Shown here: in pieces, positions 7,372-16,084 of the stretch
How positions within the stretch are numbered: the stretch's first letter is position 1
How the letters are laid out: each line of letters opens with the position of its first letter
NCBI RefSeq assembly: GCF_001552135.1
Contig: NZ_BCQP01000066.1
Location: 1-64,000, forward strand
Source: Actinomadura chibensis NBRC 106107
GTDB lineage: Bacteria; Actinomycetota; Actinomycetes; Streptosporangiales; Streptosporangiaceae
Reading direction: 5' to 3'
Length of the DNA stretch: 64,000 nucleotides
Position numbers and translations under genes: made by a program
Notes under the pieces: model-generated
Database searches by the model: none
Seen by the model: only the letters and a program-made list of their open reading frames with translations
Told to the model about the DNA's origin: nothing

Positions 7372-8459
7372 GGGGCGTCCTGCTTCAGGTGGGGGGCGAG
7401 GGTCAGGGCCAGGTGGAGGGTCAGGCGGTCCTGGCCGTTGGTCAGGGTCAGGGACGTCAGGTCCTCTATGCGGCGCAGGCGGTGGTAGAGGGTCTGGCGG
7501 TGGATGTTCAAGGTCTGGGCCGTCTTCTGGACGTTGCCCGCCAGGTCCAGGTAGGTGCGGGCCGTTTCGGCCAGGTCCGGGTGCTGGAGGAGGCGTTCGG
7601 TGCCTTCGGTCTGGGACGCCTGGGTGAGGGCCTCGTCGCCCGCCGTGCGGAGGAGGCGGAGGGCGCCGAGGGACGTCCAGTCGCGGGTCTCGCCGGGGGC
7701 CGCCACGCGGGCGGCGACGCGGGCGCGGAGCCATGCCTCGTGGACCTGGTCGAGCGAGAGGCAGGGGGAGTAGACGCCCGCCCGGACGGTGACGTTGCGC
7801 TCCTCCAGGAGGCGCCGGGCCCGGTCGATCGGCGCGGACGACGTTGACGGGATCACGAGGACGTGGTCGCGCTGCCACACCGTCGCCAAGGCGGAGTGGG
7901 GGAGCAGCCACGGGTTGAGGGGCTCGGCGCTCGGGGTGCGCAGGACGGCGACCGTGAAGGGAGGCTCGGCCACGCCCGCGTCGGTCAGCTCGTCCGCCGC
8001 CTGGGTGCGGACGTCGAGATGGGTGGAGAGCAGGTCGGCGACCCGCCAGCCGAGGTCGTCGCGCTCGCGGGCCTGGCGGGCCATCAGCAGGCCCGCGCGC
8101 TCGCAGAGCGGCATGGCCTGGGCGGCCTGGGCGGGGGTGATGCGCTCCTGGTCGTCGAGCAGCCACAGGTAGCCGTAGGTGACGTTGTTCCAGCGGACGG
8201 GCAGGCACAGCCGTCCGAGCTGCCCGACGGAGGCGTCCGCCGGGATGCGGATGGGCCCCGTCGCGCGGGCGATGCCGTGCCGCTCGAACCGGGTGCGGAC
8301 GGCGCGGGTGGCGCGGCGGTGGAGGATCGAGTCCATCCGGACGGGGTCGATCGTGTCGCCGTGGGCGGCGTAGGCGACGAGGTGGAAGTCGCGGTCCTCC
8401 AGCGTGGCGGGGGCGCGGAGGAGGTCGGCCGCGTGTTCCGCGATCTCCTGCAGGTCCAT
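7368..8459 (-). CDS. PucR-family transcriptional regulator, probably of proline catabolism (PutR-like)
   Basis: A 363-residue regulator with an N-terminal sensing half, a GGDEF-like middle and a C-terminal PucR helix-turn-helix (about 305-345; NVQKTAQTLNIHRQTLYHRLRRIE). It is divergent from the proline dehydrogenase/P5C dehydrogenase pair, where actinobacterial PutR-type activators are usually found, so control of proline utilisation is the likely job. A 16-bp palindrome 10 bases before its ATG may be its own operator. Its stop overlaps that of the convergent acyl-CoA ligase by two bases. Confidence 0.85.
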   Translation of the reverse strand: MDLQEIAEHAADLLRAPATLEDRDFHLVAYAAHGDTIDPVRMDSILHRRATRAVRTRFERHGIARATGPIRIPADASVGQLGRLCLPVRWNNVTYGYLWLLDDQERITPAQAAQAMPLCERAGLLMARQARERDDLGWRVADLLSTHLDVRTQAADELTDAGVAEPPFTVAVLRTPSAEPLNPWLLPHSALATVWQRDHVLVIPSTSSAPIDRARRLLEERNVTVRAGVYSPCLSLDQVHEAWLRARVAARVAAPGETRDWTSLGALRLLRTAGDEALTQASQTEGTERLLQHPDLAETARTYLDLAGNVQKTAQTLNIHRQTLYHRLRRIEDLTSLTLTNGQDRLTLHLALTLAPHLKQDAP

Positions 8460-8468
8460 GCTCGCCCA

Positions 8469-8484
8469 TCATACGTCTGTATGA
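8469..8484. promoter_or_regulatory. Palindromic operator candidate in the putR-like/proline dehydrogenase intergenic region
   Basis: TCATAC-GTCT-GTATGA is a perfect 6-bp-arm palindrome just before the start of the PucR-type regulator. On the other side of the same gap, TAACGT (8541-8546) is a good -10 element for the proline dehydrogenase gene. Autoregulation by the PucR protein is an inference. Confidence 0.4.
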
Positions 8485-8576
8485 AGAAATCGCGTCCGGA
8501 AAGTTGCGTCTGGCTATACGGGACGGTGGCCGGGCGCTCCTAACGTGCGGGGTGTTCCCCGACGTTGGAGGGTCCG

Positions 8577-9485
8577 ATGCTCAGTCCCCTTCTGCTCGCC
8601 GCCGCGCGCAGCCGGCGGATGCGTGGCCTCGTCACGTCCATGCCCCTGACCAGGGGGGTCGTCGACCGGTTCGTCGCCGGCGAGGACCTCGGCGGCGCCC
8701 TGCGCGCGGTCGGCGAGCTGGACGCGGCCGGACTGCGCGTCACCCTCGACCACCTCGGCGAGGACACGAGGGACCGGGCCCAGGCGGCCGCCACGCGCGA
8801 CGCCTACCTGGAACTGTTCACCGCCTTCGCCGACCACGGGTACGCGGCCGGCGCGGACGCGTCGGTGAAGCTGTCGGCGCTCGGCCAGGCGCTCCCCGGG
8901 GACCTCGCCCTCGACCACGCCCGCGAGATCTGCGCCGCGGCCGGACGCGTCGGCATGACCGTCACGCTCGACATGGAGGACCACACCACGGTCGACTCCA
9001 CGCTGGACACCCTCGGGAAGCTCCGCGTCGACTTCCCCTGGGTCGGCGTCGCCATCCAGTCGATGCTGCGGCGGACGGAAGGCGACCTCAAGGACCTCGT
9101 CGGCGAGGGATCGCGGGTCCGGCTGGTGAAGGGCGCCTACGCCGAACCCGCCTCGGTGGCCTTCCAGAGCAAGCGCGACGTCGACCGCGCCTACGTCCGC
9201 GCCCTCCGCACGCTGATGAACGGCGACGGATACCCGATGGTCGGCAGCCACGACCCGCGGATCATCGAGATCGCGCTGTCGCTGGCCGCGGGAAGAAGCC
9301 CGTCCTCCTACGAGTTCCAGATGCTGTACGGGATCCGGACGGCCGAGCAGCGGCGCCTCGCCGAAGGCCACCAGATGCGCGTCTACGTCCCCTACGGGGC
9401 CGACTGGTACGGCTACTTCATGCGGCGGCTCGCCGAGCGTCCCGCCAACCTCGTGTTCTTCCTCCGCTCCTTCACCTCCCGCTGA
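8577..9485 (+). CDS. Proline dehydrogenase (monofunctional)
   Basis: A 302-residue FAD-dependent (beta/alpha)8-barrel enzyme oxidising L-proline to pyrroline-5-carboxylate, with electrons passed to the respiratory chain. Family motifs are DASVKLSALGQAL, TLDMEDHTTVD, RVRLVKGAYAEP and the C-terminal YGIRTAEQRRLAEG...RVYVPYG...YFMRRLAERPAN block. ATG at 8577 follows GGAGG at 8567-8571; a TTG 12 bases upstream would place the ribosome site inside the gene. It is followed 52 bases later by P5C dehydrogenase, the next step of the pathway. In actinobacteria the two activities are separate proteins, unlike proteobacterial PutA. Confidence 0.93.
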   Translation: MLSPLLLAAARSRRMRGLVTSMPLTRGVVDRFVAGEDLGGALRAVGELDAAGLRVTLDHLGEDTRDRAQAAATRDAYLELFTAFADHGYAAGADASVKLSALGQALPGDLALDHAREICAAAGRVGMTVTLDMEDHTTVDSTLDTLGKLRVDFPWVGVAIQSMLRRTEGDLKDLVGEGSRVRLVKGAYAEPASVAFQSKRDVDRAYVRALRTLMNGDGYPMVGSHDPRIIEIALSLAAGRSPSSYEFQMLYGIRTAEQRRLAEGHQMRVYVPYGADWYGYFMRRLAERPANLVFFLRSFTSR

Positions 9486-9537
9486 CCCGCCTCCCGCCCA
9501 CCCGCTCATTCCGCCGACCCCACAGGAGGTTCCTTCC

Positions 9538-11169
9538 ATGGACGCCGTGACCACCGTTCCGACGCCGGCGAACGAGCCGGTGCGCGGCTACGCCCCGGGC
9601 AGCGCCGAGCGGGCCCGGCTGGAGGCGAGGCTCGCCGAGCTGACCGCCGAGGCGCCGATCGACCTGCCCATGACCATCGGCGGCGAGCGCCGCCTCGGCG
9701 CGGGCGCCAAGGTCGCGGTGGTGCAGCCGCACAAGCACGCGTCCGTCCTCGGGACGTTCGGGACGGCCACCGAGGACGACGCCCGCGACGCCATCGACGC
9801 CGCCCTGGAGGCCGCCCCCGGCTGGCGGGCGCTGCCGTTCGACGACCGCGCCGCGATCTTCCTGCGGGCCGCGGACCTGCTCGCCGGGCCGTGGCGCGAG
9901 ACGCTGCTCGCCGCGACGATGCTCGGGCAGTCCAAGACCGTCCAGCAGGCGGAGATCGACAGCCCGTGCGAGCTGGTCGACTTCTGGCGGTTCAACGTCC
10001 ACTTCGCCCGGCAGGTCCTCGCCGAGCAGCCGATCAACAGCCCCGGCGTGTGGAACCGGTTCGACCACCGGCCGCTGGAGGGGTTCGTCTACGCGATCAC
10101 GCCGTTCAACTTCACCGCGATCGCCGGGAACCTCCCGACCGCGCCCGCGCTGATGGGCAACGTCGTGGTGTGGAAGCCGTCCCCGACGCAGACGTACTCG
10201 GCCGTCCTGCTCATGCGCCTGCTGGAGGAGGCGGGCCTGCCGCCCGGCGTGATCAACCTCGTGACCGGGGACGGGATCGCCGTCTCGAACGTGGCGCTGG
10301 AGCACCGCGACCTCGCCGGGATCCACTTCACCGGGTCCACCGCGACGTTCCGGCACCTGTGGCGGACCGTCGGCGACAACATCGGCAAGTTCCGCGGCTA
10401 CCCCCGGCTCGTCGGCGAGACGGGCGGTAAGGACTTCGTCGTCGCGCACCCGTCCGCCGACCCCGCCGTGCTCAAGACGGCCCTCGTGCGCGGCGCGTTC
10501 GAATACCAGGGGCAGAAGTGCTCGGCCGCGTCCCGCGCCTACATCCCCCGGTCGATCTGGGACGGCGGGTTCAAGGAGGCCCTCGCCGCCGAGGCCGACG
10601 GGCTCACCATGGGGGACGTCGCCGACCTGTCCAACTTCATGGGCGCCCTGATCGACGAGCGGGCCTTCGCCAAGAGCAAGGCCGCCATCGACCGCGCCAA
10701 GGAGGACCCGGACGTCGAGATCGTCGCGGGCGGAACCTACGACGACTCGGTCGGATACTTCGTCCGGCCGACCGTCCTCGCCTCGGACGACCCGGACAAC
10801 GAGATCTTCCGCACCGAGTACTTCGGACCGATCCTCGGCGTCCACGTGTACGAGGACGACCGCTACGAGGAGATGCTCGCCCAGATGGAGTCGATCGCCG
10901 ACTACGCCCTCACCGGCGCCGTCATCGCGAACGACCGCGAGGCCGCCGCGCACACCGCCGACGTGCTCCGCTACGCCGCCGGGAACTTCTACATCAACGA
11001 CAAGCCCACCGGCGCCGTCGTCGGGCAGCAGCCGTTCGGCGGGGCACGGGCCTCCGGCACCAACGACAAGGCCGGATCCGTGTTCAACCTGCTCCGCTGG
11101 ACGTCGCCGCGCTCCATCAAGGAGACGTTCGTCCCGCCGACCGACTACCGCTACCCCCACATGGGCTGA
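9538..11169 (+). CDS. pruA: L-glutamate gamma-semialdehyde (P5C) dehydrogenase
   Basis: A 543-residue aldehyde dehydrogenase of the P5CDH type, oxidising glutamate semialdehyde to glutamate with NAD. Motifs: AITPFNFTAIAGNLP (cofactor fold), GIHFTGSTATF, VGETGGKDFVVAH (catalytic Glu) and FEYQGQKCSAASR (catalytic Cys). The ATG has a strong AGGAGG site. Length and motifs fit the stand-alone enzyme. With proline dehydrogenase it forms a two-gene proline-to-glutamate operon that ends at the strong hairpin 11181-11215. Confidence 0.95.
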   Translation: MDAVTTVPTPANEPVRGYAPGSAERARLEARLAELTAEAPIDLPMTIGGERRLGAGAKVAVVQPHKHASVLGTFGTATEDDARDAIDAALEAAPGWRALPFDDRAAIFLRAADLLAGPWRETLLAATMLGQSKTVQQAEIDSPCELVDFWRFNVHFARQVLAEQPINSPGVWNRFDHRPLEGFVYAITPFNFTAIAGNLPTAPALMGNVVVWKPSPTQTYSAVLLMRLLEEAGLPPGVINLVTGDGIAVSNVALEHRDLAGIHFTGSTATFRHLWRTVGDNIGKFRGYPRLVGETGGKDFVVAHPSADPAVLKTALVRGAFEYQGQKCSAASRAYIPRSIWDGGFKEALAAEADGLTMGDVADLSNFMGALIDERAFAKSKAAIDRAKEDPDVEIVAGGTYDDSVGYFVRPTVLASDDPDNEIFRTEYFGPILGVHVYEDDRYEEMLAQMESIADYALTGAVIANDREAAAHTADVLRYAAGNFYINDKPTGAVVGQQPFGGARASGTNDKAGSVFNLLRWTSPRSIKETFVPPTDYRYPHMG

Positions 11170-11180
11170 CCGGCCCGGAC

Positions 11181-11215
11181 CGCCCGTGGCCGCGACCCGC
11201 TCCCGGCCACGGGCG
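11181..11215 (+). terminator. Strong hairpin terminator after the proline catabolism operon
   Basis: CGCCCGTGGCCG (11181-11192) pairs perfectly with CGGCCACGGGCG (11204-11215) over 12 bp with an 11-base loop. It starts 12 bases after the pruA stop. No U-tract follows, as is common in actinobacteria. A further copy of the right arm follows at about 11220-11232. Confidence 0.75.
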
Positions 11216-11329
11216 CTCCCGGCCACGGGCGACCGGCGCCGCGCACCCGCACCGCAGACCCCGTCCAGGCCCCCACCCTCGAAACCCGTTTGCCTAAGCA
11301 CCCCCAGCCCCATACAGTTGACTCATCAC

Positions 11330-11403
11330 CGCGGGGTGGAGCAGTTCGGTAGCTCGCTGGGCTCATAACCCAGAGGTCGCAGGTTCAAATCCTGCCCCCG
11401 CTA
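11330..11403 (+). tRNA. Initiator tRNA-fMet (CAT), second copy, no encoded CCA
   Basis: 74 bases identical to the first 74 bases of the copy at 1664. It has the C1/U72 mismatch and GGG/CCC anticodon-stem pairs of initiator tRNAs. The following bases are CGG, so CCA must be added by nucleotidyltransferase. Upstream sequences of the two copies differ apart from the last few bases (catcac), so they are separate transcription units. Confidence 0.97.
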
Positions 11404-11410
11404 CGGATCT

Positions 11411-11450
11411 GGATCCCCATGGTCGCCGCTTGCGGCTTCCTTGGGGATCC
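11411..11450 (+). terminator. Nested hairpin downstream of initiator tRNA copy 2
   Basis: GGATCCCC (11411-11418) pairs with GGGGATCC (11443-11450), and inside it GCCGC (11425-11429) pairs with GCGGC (11432-11436). It begins 8 bases after the mature tRNA end and is followed by a T-containing stretch. It probably terminates the tRNA transcript. Confidence 0.6.
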
Positions 11451-11462
11451 TTCGCGTTTATC

Positions 11463-11478
11463 GGGGGGGCGACCCCCC
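11463..11478. repeat. G7-CGA-C6 palindromic repeat, copy A
   Basis: A run of seven G, then CGA, then six C, followed by a CGGCTCCT block (about 11484-11492). The same 16 bases and the trailing CGGCTCCT recur at 29451-29484 inside rsgA. It is a short dispersed palindromic element, here between genes. Confidence 0.55.
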
Positions 11479-11869
11479 GGGCCCCGGCTCCTCCGCCATC
11501 CCCCGCCCGCCCGCCCCGTTCGGGGCGTTCGTGCTTTGGATGGCGTTCGTCGTTTTTGTTGGAAAGTGCGCTGTGTCTCGCCTTCGGGCTGGTGGGCTCG
11601 GTTCTTTGTGTTTTTGGGCGTGGTTTGTCCATGGAACTGTCCATGGACACGGGGTGGAACGCCGGGTTTTCGGACGGGTGGGCCTGCCATATCCGGCTTC
11701 ACCGAGGTAGCCGGATTCGGTCAGGAGGTAAGTCGACTGATATCGCGGCGGCCTTTCCCCGGACGGAGATCATTTCTTATGATGTCCGTGCTCGCAGGCT
11801 TCGTCGAGGCGGCCGTCGGCGGCCTGCCGGGGCTCCGCCGGACGGCGGGATCGGCTCCTGGAACGGGGT

Positions 11870-13156
11870 GTGCCGTTGGGTGCGCGCTTATCGTGGGAAC
11901 GGCTGTCGCGGATCGTCCCGCTCATCGTGGTCGGGGCGGTGCTCGCCACGATGGCCGGGCTCGGCGCGGGCGCGGTCGTCCGCCCGCATGATCTGGCCGG
12001 GTCGGCCCGGTACTCGCTGCTCGCCGGGTTCCTGCTCGCGATCGGGCTGTACGGGAGCACCCAGGCGATCGACCTCGGGGCGCTGAGGCGGGACGTCCGG
12101 GGCGTTCTCGTCGCCGTCACATTGGGCGTGGTCCTCAAGGCGACGGTGATCGCCGGAGTAATGCTCCTGGCGTTCCATGAGGCCCGTTTTCTGGTGCTCG
12201 GAATCGCCGTCGCGCAGATCGACCCGCTTTCGGTGGCCGCGATGCGGGCCAGCAGCCGGATGTCGGAGCGGGCGAAGGCGCTCCTTTTCGCCTGGGCCTC
12301 GTTCGACGACCCCGTGACGGTGCTCCTCGCCCTCTACTTCTCGATCCTCGCCTTCCGATGGTCGGGACGGGAAGGGACGCCGCGAACCGGTCCGTCCGGG
12401 GACGGGGCCGTCGGCTACCTCACCGACCTCGGGTGGAACGTCGTCCTTGTGGCCGGGGCGCTGCTGGTGTTCTTCGTGCTGCGGGCCATGCGGAGGCGTG
12501 CGGGCGCGCGTGCCGGAGGGGGCGGCGGCCGGGGCGTCGACCTGCTCTCCCTGGTGGCGCTGGCGGGCCTCTTCCTGATCGCGGCCGACTCGATGCTGAT
12601 GCTGGCCGTGGCCGTGACCGGGCTGTTCTTCCGGGTGGGCGCGCACGCGGAGCTGATCGACCGCGCCGTGTCGGTCGCCTTCCTCGTCGCCTCCTTCGCC
12701 CTCGGCCTGCTGCTCGTGGACGGCGTCGACCTGCTCCCCGCGCTGGTGCTCGGCTGCGCGGCGTTCGGCGCGCAGGCGCTCATCTCGCTGCTCGTGGTGC
12801 CCGTGCTGAAGCACGGGCTGAGCCGCCGCGACCGCGTCCACCTGGCGCTCGGCCAGCAGAACGGGATCACCGCGATCATCCTGGCGCTGGCGCTGGAGCC
12901 CGACTTCCGGGGCACCGTCGGGATCGTCGCGCCCGCGATCGTCGTCGTGAACGTCCTGCACTACGCCTCCAACGGGGTCCTGAACCGGTTCGCCGACCGG
13001 TCGCCGAGCCCCGACGCTCCGCCCGAGGCGGACGTTGAAGATCCGTTCCTCGCCGAGGTCTTCCCCCCGGACGCGGCCGCCGCCCACCCGCGCGCGGCCG
13101 ACCCGCGCGGGGGCCATCTGCGCACACCCGCACCCGGGACCGACGCCACAGCGTGA
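11870..13156 (+). CDS. Cation:proton antiporter (CPA/NhaP-like membrane protein)
   Basis: A 428-residue polytopic membrane protein with about 11-12 hydrophobic segments, resembling sodium/proton exchangers: LAIGLYGSTQAIDLGALRRD, FASFDDP-type segment (LLFAWASFDDPVTV) with acidic residues in a membrane helix, and VHLALGQQNGITAIILAL near the C-terminus. It ends in a 50-residue hydrophilic Pro/Ala/Asp tail. The start is uncertain: GTG 11870 is the longest, with no strong ribosome site. Codon 7 is TTA (11888-11890), a codon that is rare in high-GC actinobacteria and often marks bldA-dependent genes. The exact ion is unknown. Confidence 0.75.
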   Translation: MPLGARLSWERLSRIVPLIVVGAVLATMAGLGAGAVVRPHDLAGSARYSLLAGFLLAIGLYGSTQAIDLGALRRDVRGVLVAVTLGVVLKATVIAGVMLLAFHEARFLVLGIAVAQIDPLSVAAMRASSRMSERAKALLFAWASFDDPVTVLLALYFSILAFRWSGREGTPRTGPSGDGAVGYLTDLGWNVVLVAGALLVFFVLRAMRRRAGARAGGGGGRGVDLLSLVALAGLFLIAADSMLMLAVAVTGLFFRVGAHAELIDRAVSVAFLVASFALGLLLVDGVDLLPALVLGCAAFGAQALISLLVVPVLKHGLSRRDRVHLALGQQNGITAIILALALEPDFRGTVGIVAPAIVVVNVLHYASNGVLNRFADRSPSPDAPPEADVEDPFLAEVFPPDAAAAHPRAADPRGGHLRTPAPGTDATA

Positions 13157-13189
13157 GCAGGCGGCGGGCCCTTCGCGCGGGGCGCGGGA

Positions 13190-13228
13190 GCCGGTCCCGG
13201 CCGCCGGAAGGGGCGGCGCGGGACCGGC
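13190..13228. terminator. Bidirectional hairpin between convergent genes
   Basis: GCCGGTCCCG (13190-13199) pairs perfectly with CGGGACCGGC (13219-13228), and the inner part (CCGCC/GGCGG) can extend the stem. It lies between the antiporter (+) and a small secreted protein (-), so it could end both transcripts. Confidence 0.65.
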
Positions 13229-13244
13229 GGGAGATGCGGGTCGG

Positions 13245-13604
13245 TCAGTCGGCGCAGACCGCGTAGACGCTGATGCCGACGTCGTTGTAGCCGATCTGGC
13301 GGCCGAGCGCGATCCAGCCGCGGCCGTCGGGGGTGGGGAACGAGCCCACGAGGATGGCGCCGTTGCCCTGCGCCTCACCGCCGCCGCCGAGGACGTGCTT
13401 GCTGCCGGGGCAGAAGACGGTCCGGCGCTGGAAGTTCGGGACGTTGCTGTTCGGCAGGGCGACGATCTCGTAGCCCGGCGGGACGTGGACGGCCGGCTTG
13501 GCGGGGGCCTGGGCGCTCTGGGCGCTGGCCACCCCGGCCGTGGCCAGGCAGGTGGCGGCGGTGGCCGTGGCCAGGGCCAGGGCGGTGGTCTTCATCGACG
13601 GCAT
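13245..13604 (-). CDS. Small secreted protein with CPxG...VLGGG domain
   Basis: A 119-residue protein with a Sec signal peptide (charged start MPSMKTT, hydrophobic core, ending near GVASAQS). The mature part has exactly two cysteines (VFCPGS and the C-terminal YAVCAD), which could form a disulfide, and the pattern CPGSKHVLGGGGEAQG...GW that I recognise from many actinobacterial exported proteins of unknown role. ATG at 13604 has AAGGAG upstream; a longer frame to 13676 runs past this site. It stands alone. Confidence 0.75.
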   Translation of the reverse strand: MPSMKTTALALATATAATCLATAGVASAQSAQAPAKPAVHVPPGYEIVALPNSNVPNFQRRTVFCPGSKHVLGGGGEAQGNGAILVGSFPTPDGRGWIALGRQIGYNDVGISVYAVCAD

Positions 13605-13844
13605 GGCTTTCTCCTTCGTAGGGGGCCAATGAGGCCGGACACGAAAAGTATTAGGCCAATCACAGTCGGTTTCCATTCACTTCTTGTGACGAACAGATTA
13701 CGGAGAGTGCCTCAATGTGATTACGGAGGGTGTTCATTTGGGGGCGGGGCTCGGGGCCTGCTGAAATGCTCAGCAAAACGGTGTGTGACCGGCCGGATAC
13801 GGTCAATGGCGAAGGCGCTCTCCGCGCTGCATAGGGTTGGCTCC

Positions 13845-14213
13845 ATGCGCAAAGTGGTGGCGGGGAGCCTGGACGTGGGCTGCGTGCTCGCGTTCGTGGC
13901 CATCGGACGGGCCTCGCACGACGAGGCGGGCAGCGTCTCCGGATTCGCCGCCACGGCCTGGCCGTTCCTCGTCGGGCTCGCCGCCGGATGGGCCGCCGGG
14001 CGCGGGTGGCGGCGGCCGGAGGGGATCGCGCCCGCCGGGGTCGCGGTGTGGGCGGCCTGCGTCGCGCTCGGGATGGTGCTGCGGGCCGTCTCGGGGCAGG
14101 GGACGGCCTTCGCGTTCGTGGTCGTGGCCACGGTCTTCCTCGGCGCGGCGCTGCTCGGCTGGCGCGCCGGCGCCCGGGTCGCGGGGGTGCGGAGCGTGTC
14201 CCGCCAGGAGTGA
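13845..14213 (+). CDS. DUF3054-type small membrane protein
   Basis: A 122-residue protein with four predicted membrane helices. The start RKVVAGSLDVGCVLAFVAIGR and the WPFLVGLAAGWAAGR and VWAACVALGMVLR segments fit the DUF3054 family, whose function is not known. I prefer the ATG at 13845; an ATG at 13806 would add 13 residues. No operon partner is evident. Confidence 0.75.
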   Translation: MRKVVAGSLDVGCVLAFVAIGRASHDEAGSVSGFAATAWPFLVGLAAGWAAGRGWRRPEGIAPAGVAVWAACVALGMVLRAVSGQGTAFAFVVVATVFLGAALLGWRAGARVAGVRSVSRQE

Positions 14214-14328
14214 GCCCTTGTGGGACGTCTCCAAATGACCGACCGGTCTCTTTGCTGATGGGCGCTGTTGACGGAAACGTGGCGTCCTGATGAAGTTACC
14301 GGCGAGTCACCCAGGCGAAAGGGACACG

Positions 14329-15981
14329 ATGGCATCTGCGCTGCGCGACTGGCTGGACAAGCCGAACACCGGACGTGGCGTGCACCTGGCGGCCGACGAC
14401 GGAGGCTGGGAGTACCGCGACTACGGTGAGCTGGCGTCCGCCGCGCGCCGCACCGCCGGGGCGCTGATCGAGGCGGGCGTCCGGCCGGGGGACGTCGTGT
14501 GCCTGATCCTCCCCACCGACTACACCTGCGTCGAGACCTACTTCGCGGTGTGGGCGGCGGGGGCGACCGTCTGCCTGATCACGCCGCCGCTGTTCCAGGA
14601 CGGCGACGACTACGTCGCGCATGTCGCCGCGATCCTGCGGCAGGCCGCGCCCGCGCTGGTCGCCGCGTCCAAGGACCTCGACGACTACGCCCGCCGGGCC
14701 ATGGAGCAGGCGGGCATGGACGGCGAGCCGTGGCTGCCCCGCCAGGCCGACGAGGAGGCCGACGTCCAGCCCGCCGGGGAGCTGGCGCTGCTGCAGTTCA
14801 CGTCCGGGTCCAGCGGCGCGCCGCGCGGCGTCATGGTCACCTGGGAGAACCTCGAGTTCAACATCGAGCTCATCGCGCGGGCGGCGGGATTCGCCGACGA
14901 CGACTCCGTCGCGTCCTGGCTGCCGCTCTACCACGACATGGGGCTGATCGGCTGCTTCCTGACGCCGATCACCCGGCAGGCGACGCTCCGGCTGATGCGC
15001 CCCGACCACTTCATCCGCGACCCCGCCCGGTGGATCCGCTGTTTCGCCGAGGCCGCGCACACGGCCGCGCCGCCGTTCGCGTACGCCTACTGCGCGCGGC
15101 GCGTCAAGCCGGAGCAGCTGGAGGGCCTCGACCTGTCCGGCTGGCGGACGGTGATCGTCGGCGCGGAGCCGATCGACCCGCACGCGCTGGAGGTGTTCGC
15201 CCGGCTCGTCGAGCCGTTCGGGTTCTCCCGGACGGCGTTCAAGCCCGCCTACGGCATGGCCGAGACGACCCTGCTCGTCACCATGGACCAGGTGGCGCGG
15301 GACCCGCTCGCCGTCCGGCCCGACCCGGAGGCGCTGACCACCGGGGAGCCGGTGCGGATCCTGGAGCGGCACACGCTCGGGGCCGAGTCGCTCGGCGCGA
15401 AGGCCGGCTGGGTCGTCGGCTGCGGCACCCCGGAGAGCGAGGTGCCCGTCGCGATCGTCGACGACGCCGGACGCGAACTGGCGGAGGGGCTGCTCGGCGA
15501 GATCGTCGTCGGCGGGCCGTCGGCGTGCCCCGGCTACTACGCGGGCGCCGAGGCCAAGTCGACGCGGTTCCTCGACGGCAAGGTCTACACGGGCGACGCC
15601 GGGTTCTTCTACGAGGGGCAGCTGTTCGTCCTCGGGCGGATGGGCGACAGCATCAAGGTCCGGGGGCGGTCCGTCTACGTCGAGGACCTCGAAGCGAAGA
15701 TCGCCGAGGTGAGCGGGCTCGGGAAGGGCCGCATCGTGGTCGTCGGCGTGCCGGGCGCCGGGCGCAAGGGCCTCGCGCTGTTCGCCGAGACGCAGGACGA
15801 GTCGTGGACCGGCGGCGTCCGCGAGATGCTCCGCCGCCGCGTCGGCGACGACGTGGAGCTGACGATCGTCGTCGGGACCGGGCTGATCCAGCGGACCTCC
15901 AGCGGCAAGCCCCGCCGCCGCTACATGTGGGAGCGGCTGCGCGGCGGGCACATGGAGGGGGCGCGGGTCGTCGCCCCCTGA
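14329..15981 (+). CDS. Fatty-acyl-AMP ligase (FAAL-type ANL enzyme)
   Basis: A 550-residue enzyme that activates a fatty acid as acyl-AMP. Diagnostic FAAL blocks are LLQFTSGSSGAPRGVMVTWENLEFN, ASWLPLYHDMGLIGCFLTPI, AFKPAYGMAETTLLV and the C-terminal Lys in LIQRTSSGKPRRR. FAALs normally hand the acyl group to an acyl carrier protein or polyketide synthase, but no carrier or synthase is nearby. ATG at 14329 has AAAGGGA upstream. It is the first gene of a rightward lipid cluster: hydrolase-ligase fusion, P450, SDR and carboxylesterase. Confidence 0.87.
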   Translation: MASALRDWLDKPNTGRGVHLAADDGGWEYRDYGELASAARRTAGALIEAGVRPGDVVCLILPTDYTCVETYFAVWAAGATVCLITPPLFQDGDDYVAHVAAILRQAAPALVAASKDLDDYARRAMEQAGMDGEPWLPRQADEEADVQPAGELALLQFTSGSSGAPRGVMVTWENLEFNIELIARAAGFADDDSVASWLPLYHDMGLIGCFLTPITRQATLRLMRPDHFIRDPARWIRCFAEAAHTAAPPFAYAYCARRVKPEQLEGLDLSGWRTVIVGAEPIDPHALEVFARLVEPFGFSRTAFKPAYGMAETTLLVTMDQVARDPLAVRPDPEALTTGEPVRILERHTLGAESLGAKAGWVVGCGTPESEVPVAIVDDAGRELAEGLLGEIVVGGPSACPGYYAGAEAKSTRFLDGKVYTGDAGFFYEGQLFVLGRMGDSIKVRGRSVYVEDLEAKIAEVSGLGKGRIVVVGVPGAGRKGLALFAETQDESWTGGVREMLRRRVGDDVELTIVVGTGLIQRTSSGKPRRRYMWERLRGGHMEGARVVAP

Positions 15982-16084
15982 CCGGCGCGGCGGCGCGCGG
16001 CCGCCCGCCCGTCCCCGTGATCGCGCGATTGCGGAAGCGGGCGGCGGCGCGCCACGATGACGTTGACGCCGTGAAAGGTCGACG

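Larger units (their letters stand above)
11404..11869. other. Gene-poor, relatively T-rich stretch after the tRNA
   Basis: I see no convincing gene here. It holds a hairpin just after the tRNA (11411-11450), a G-run/C-run palindrome (11463-11478), a short direct repeat TCCATGGA (11629-11636 and 11641-11648), and an inverted repeat CCGGCT/AGCCGG near 11695-11716. From about 11530 to 11640 it is T- and TG-rich (runs such as GTTTTTG), unlike the flanking coding DNA, which suggests decayed or acquired sequence next to a tRNA. Confidence 0.5.

Noticed and set aside
5776..8472. A long minus-strand frame (898 residues)
   Set aside because: It is antisense to the acyl-CoA ligase and overlaps the PucR gene in another frame; composition is Pro/Arg/Ala-rich with no domain.
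11330..11403. Integrative element at the initiator tRNA
   Set aside because: No integrase and no second copy of the tRNA 3' end as att site within the window, other than the whole tRNA copy.
11363..11650. Minus-strand ORF across the tRNA ending GAGFEPATSGL
   Set aside because: This ending is a well-known artefact of translating antisense to tRNA genes; no ribosome site.
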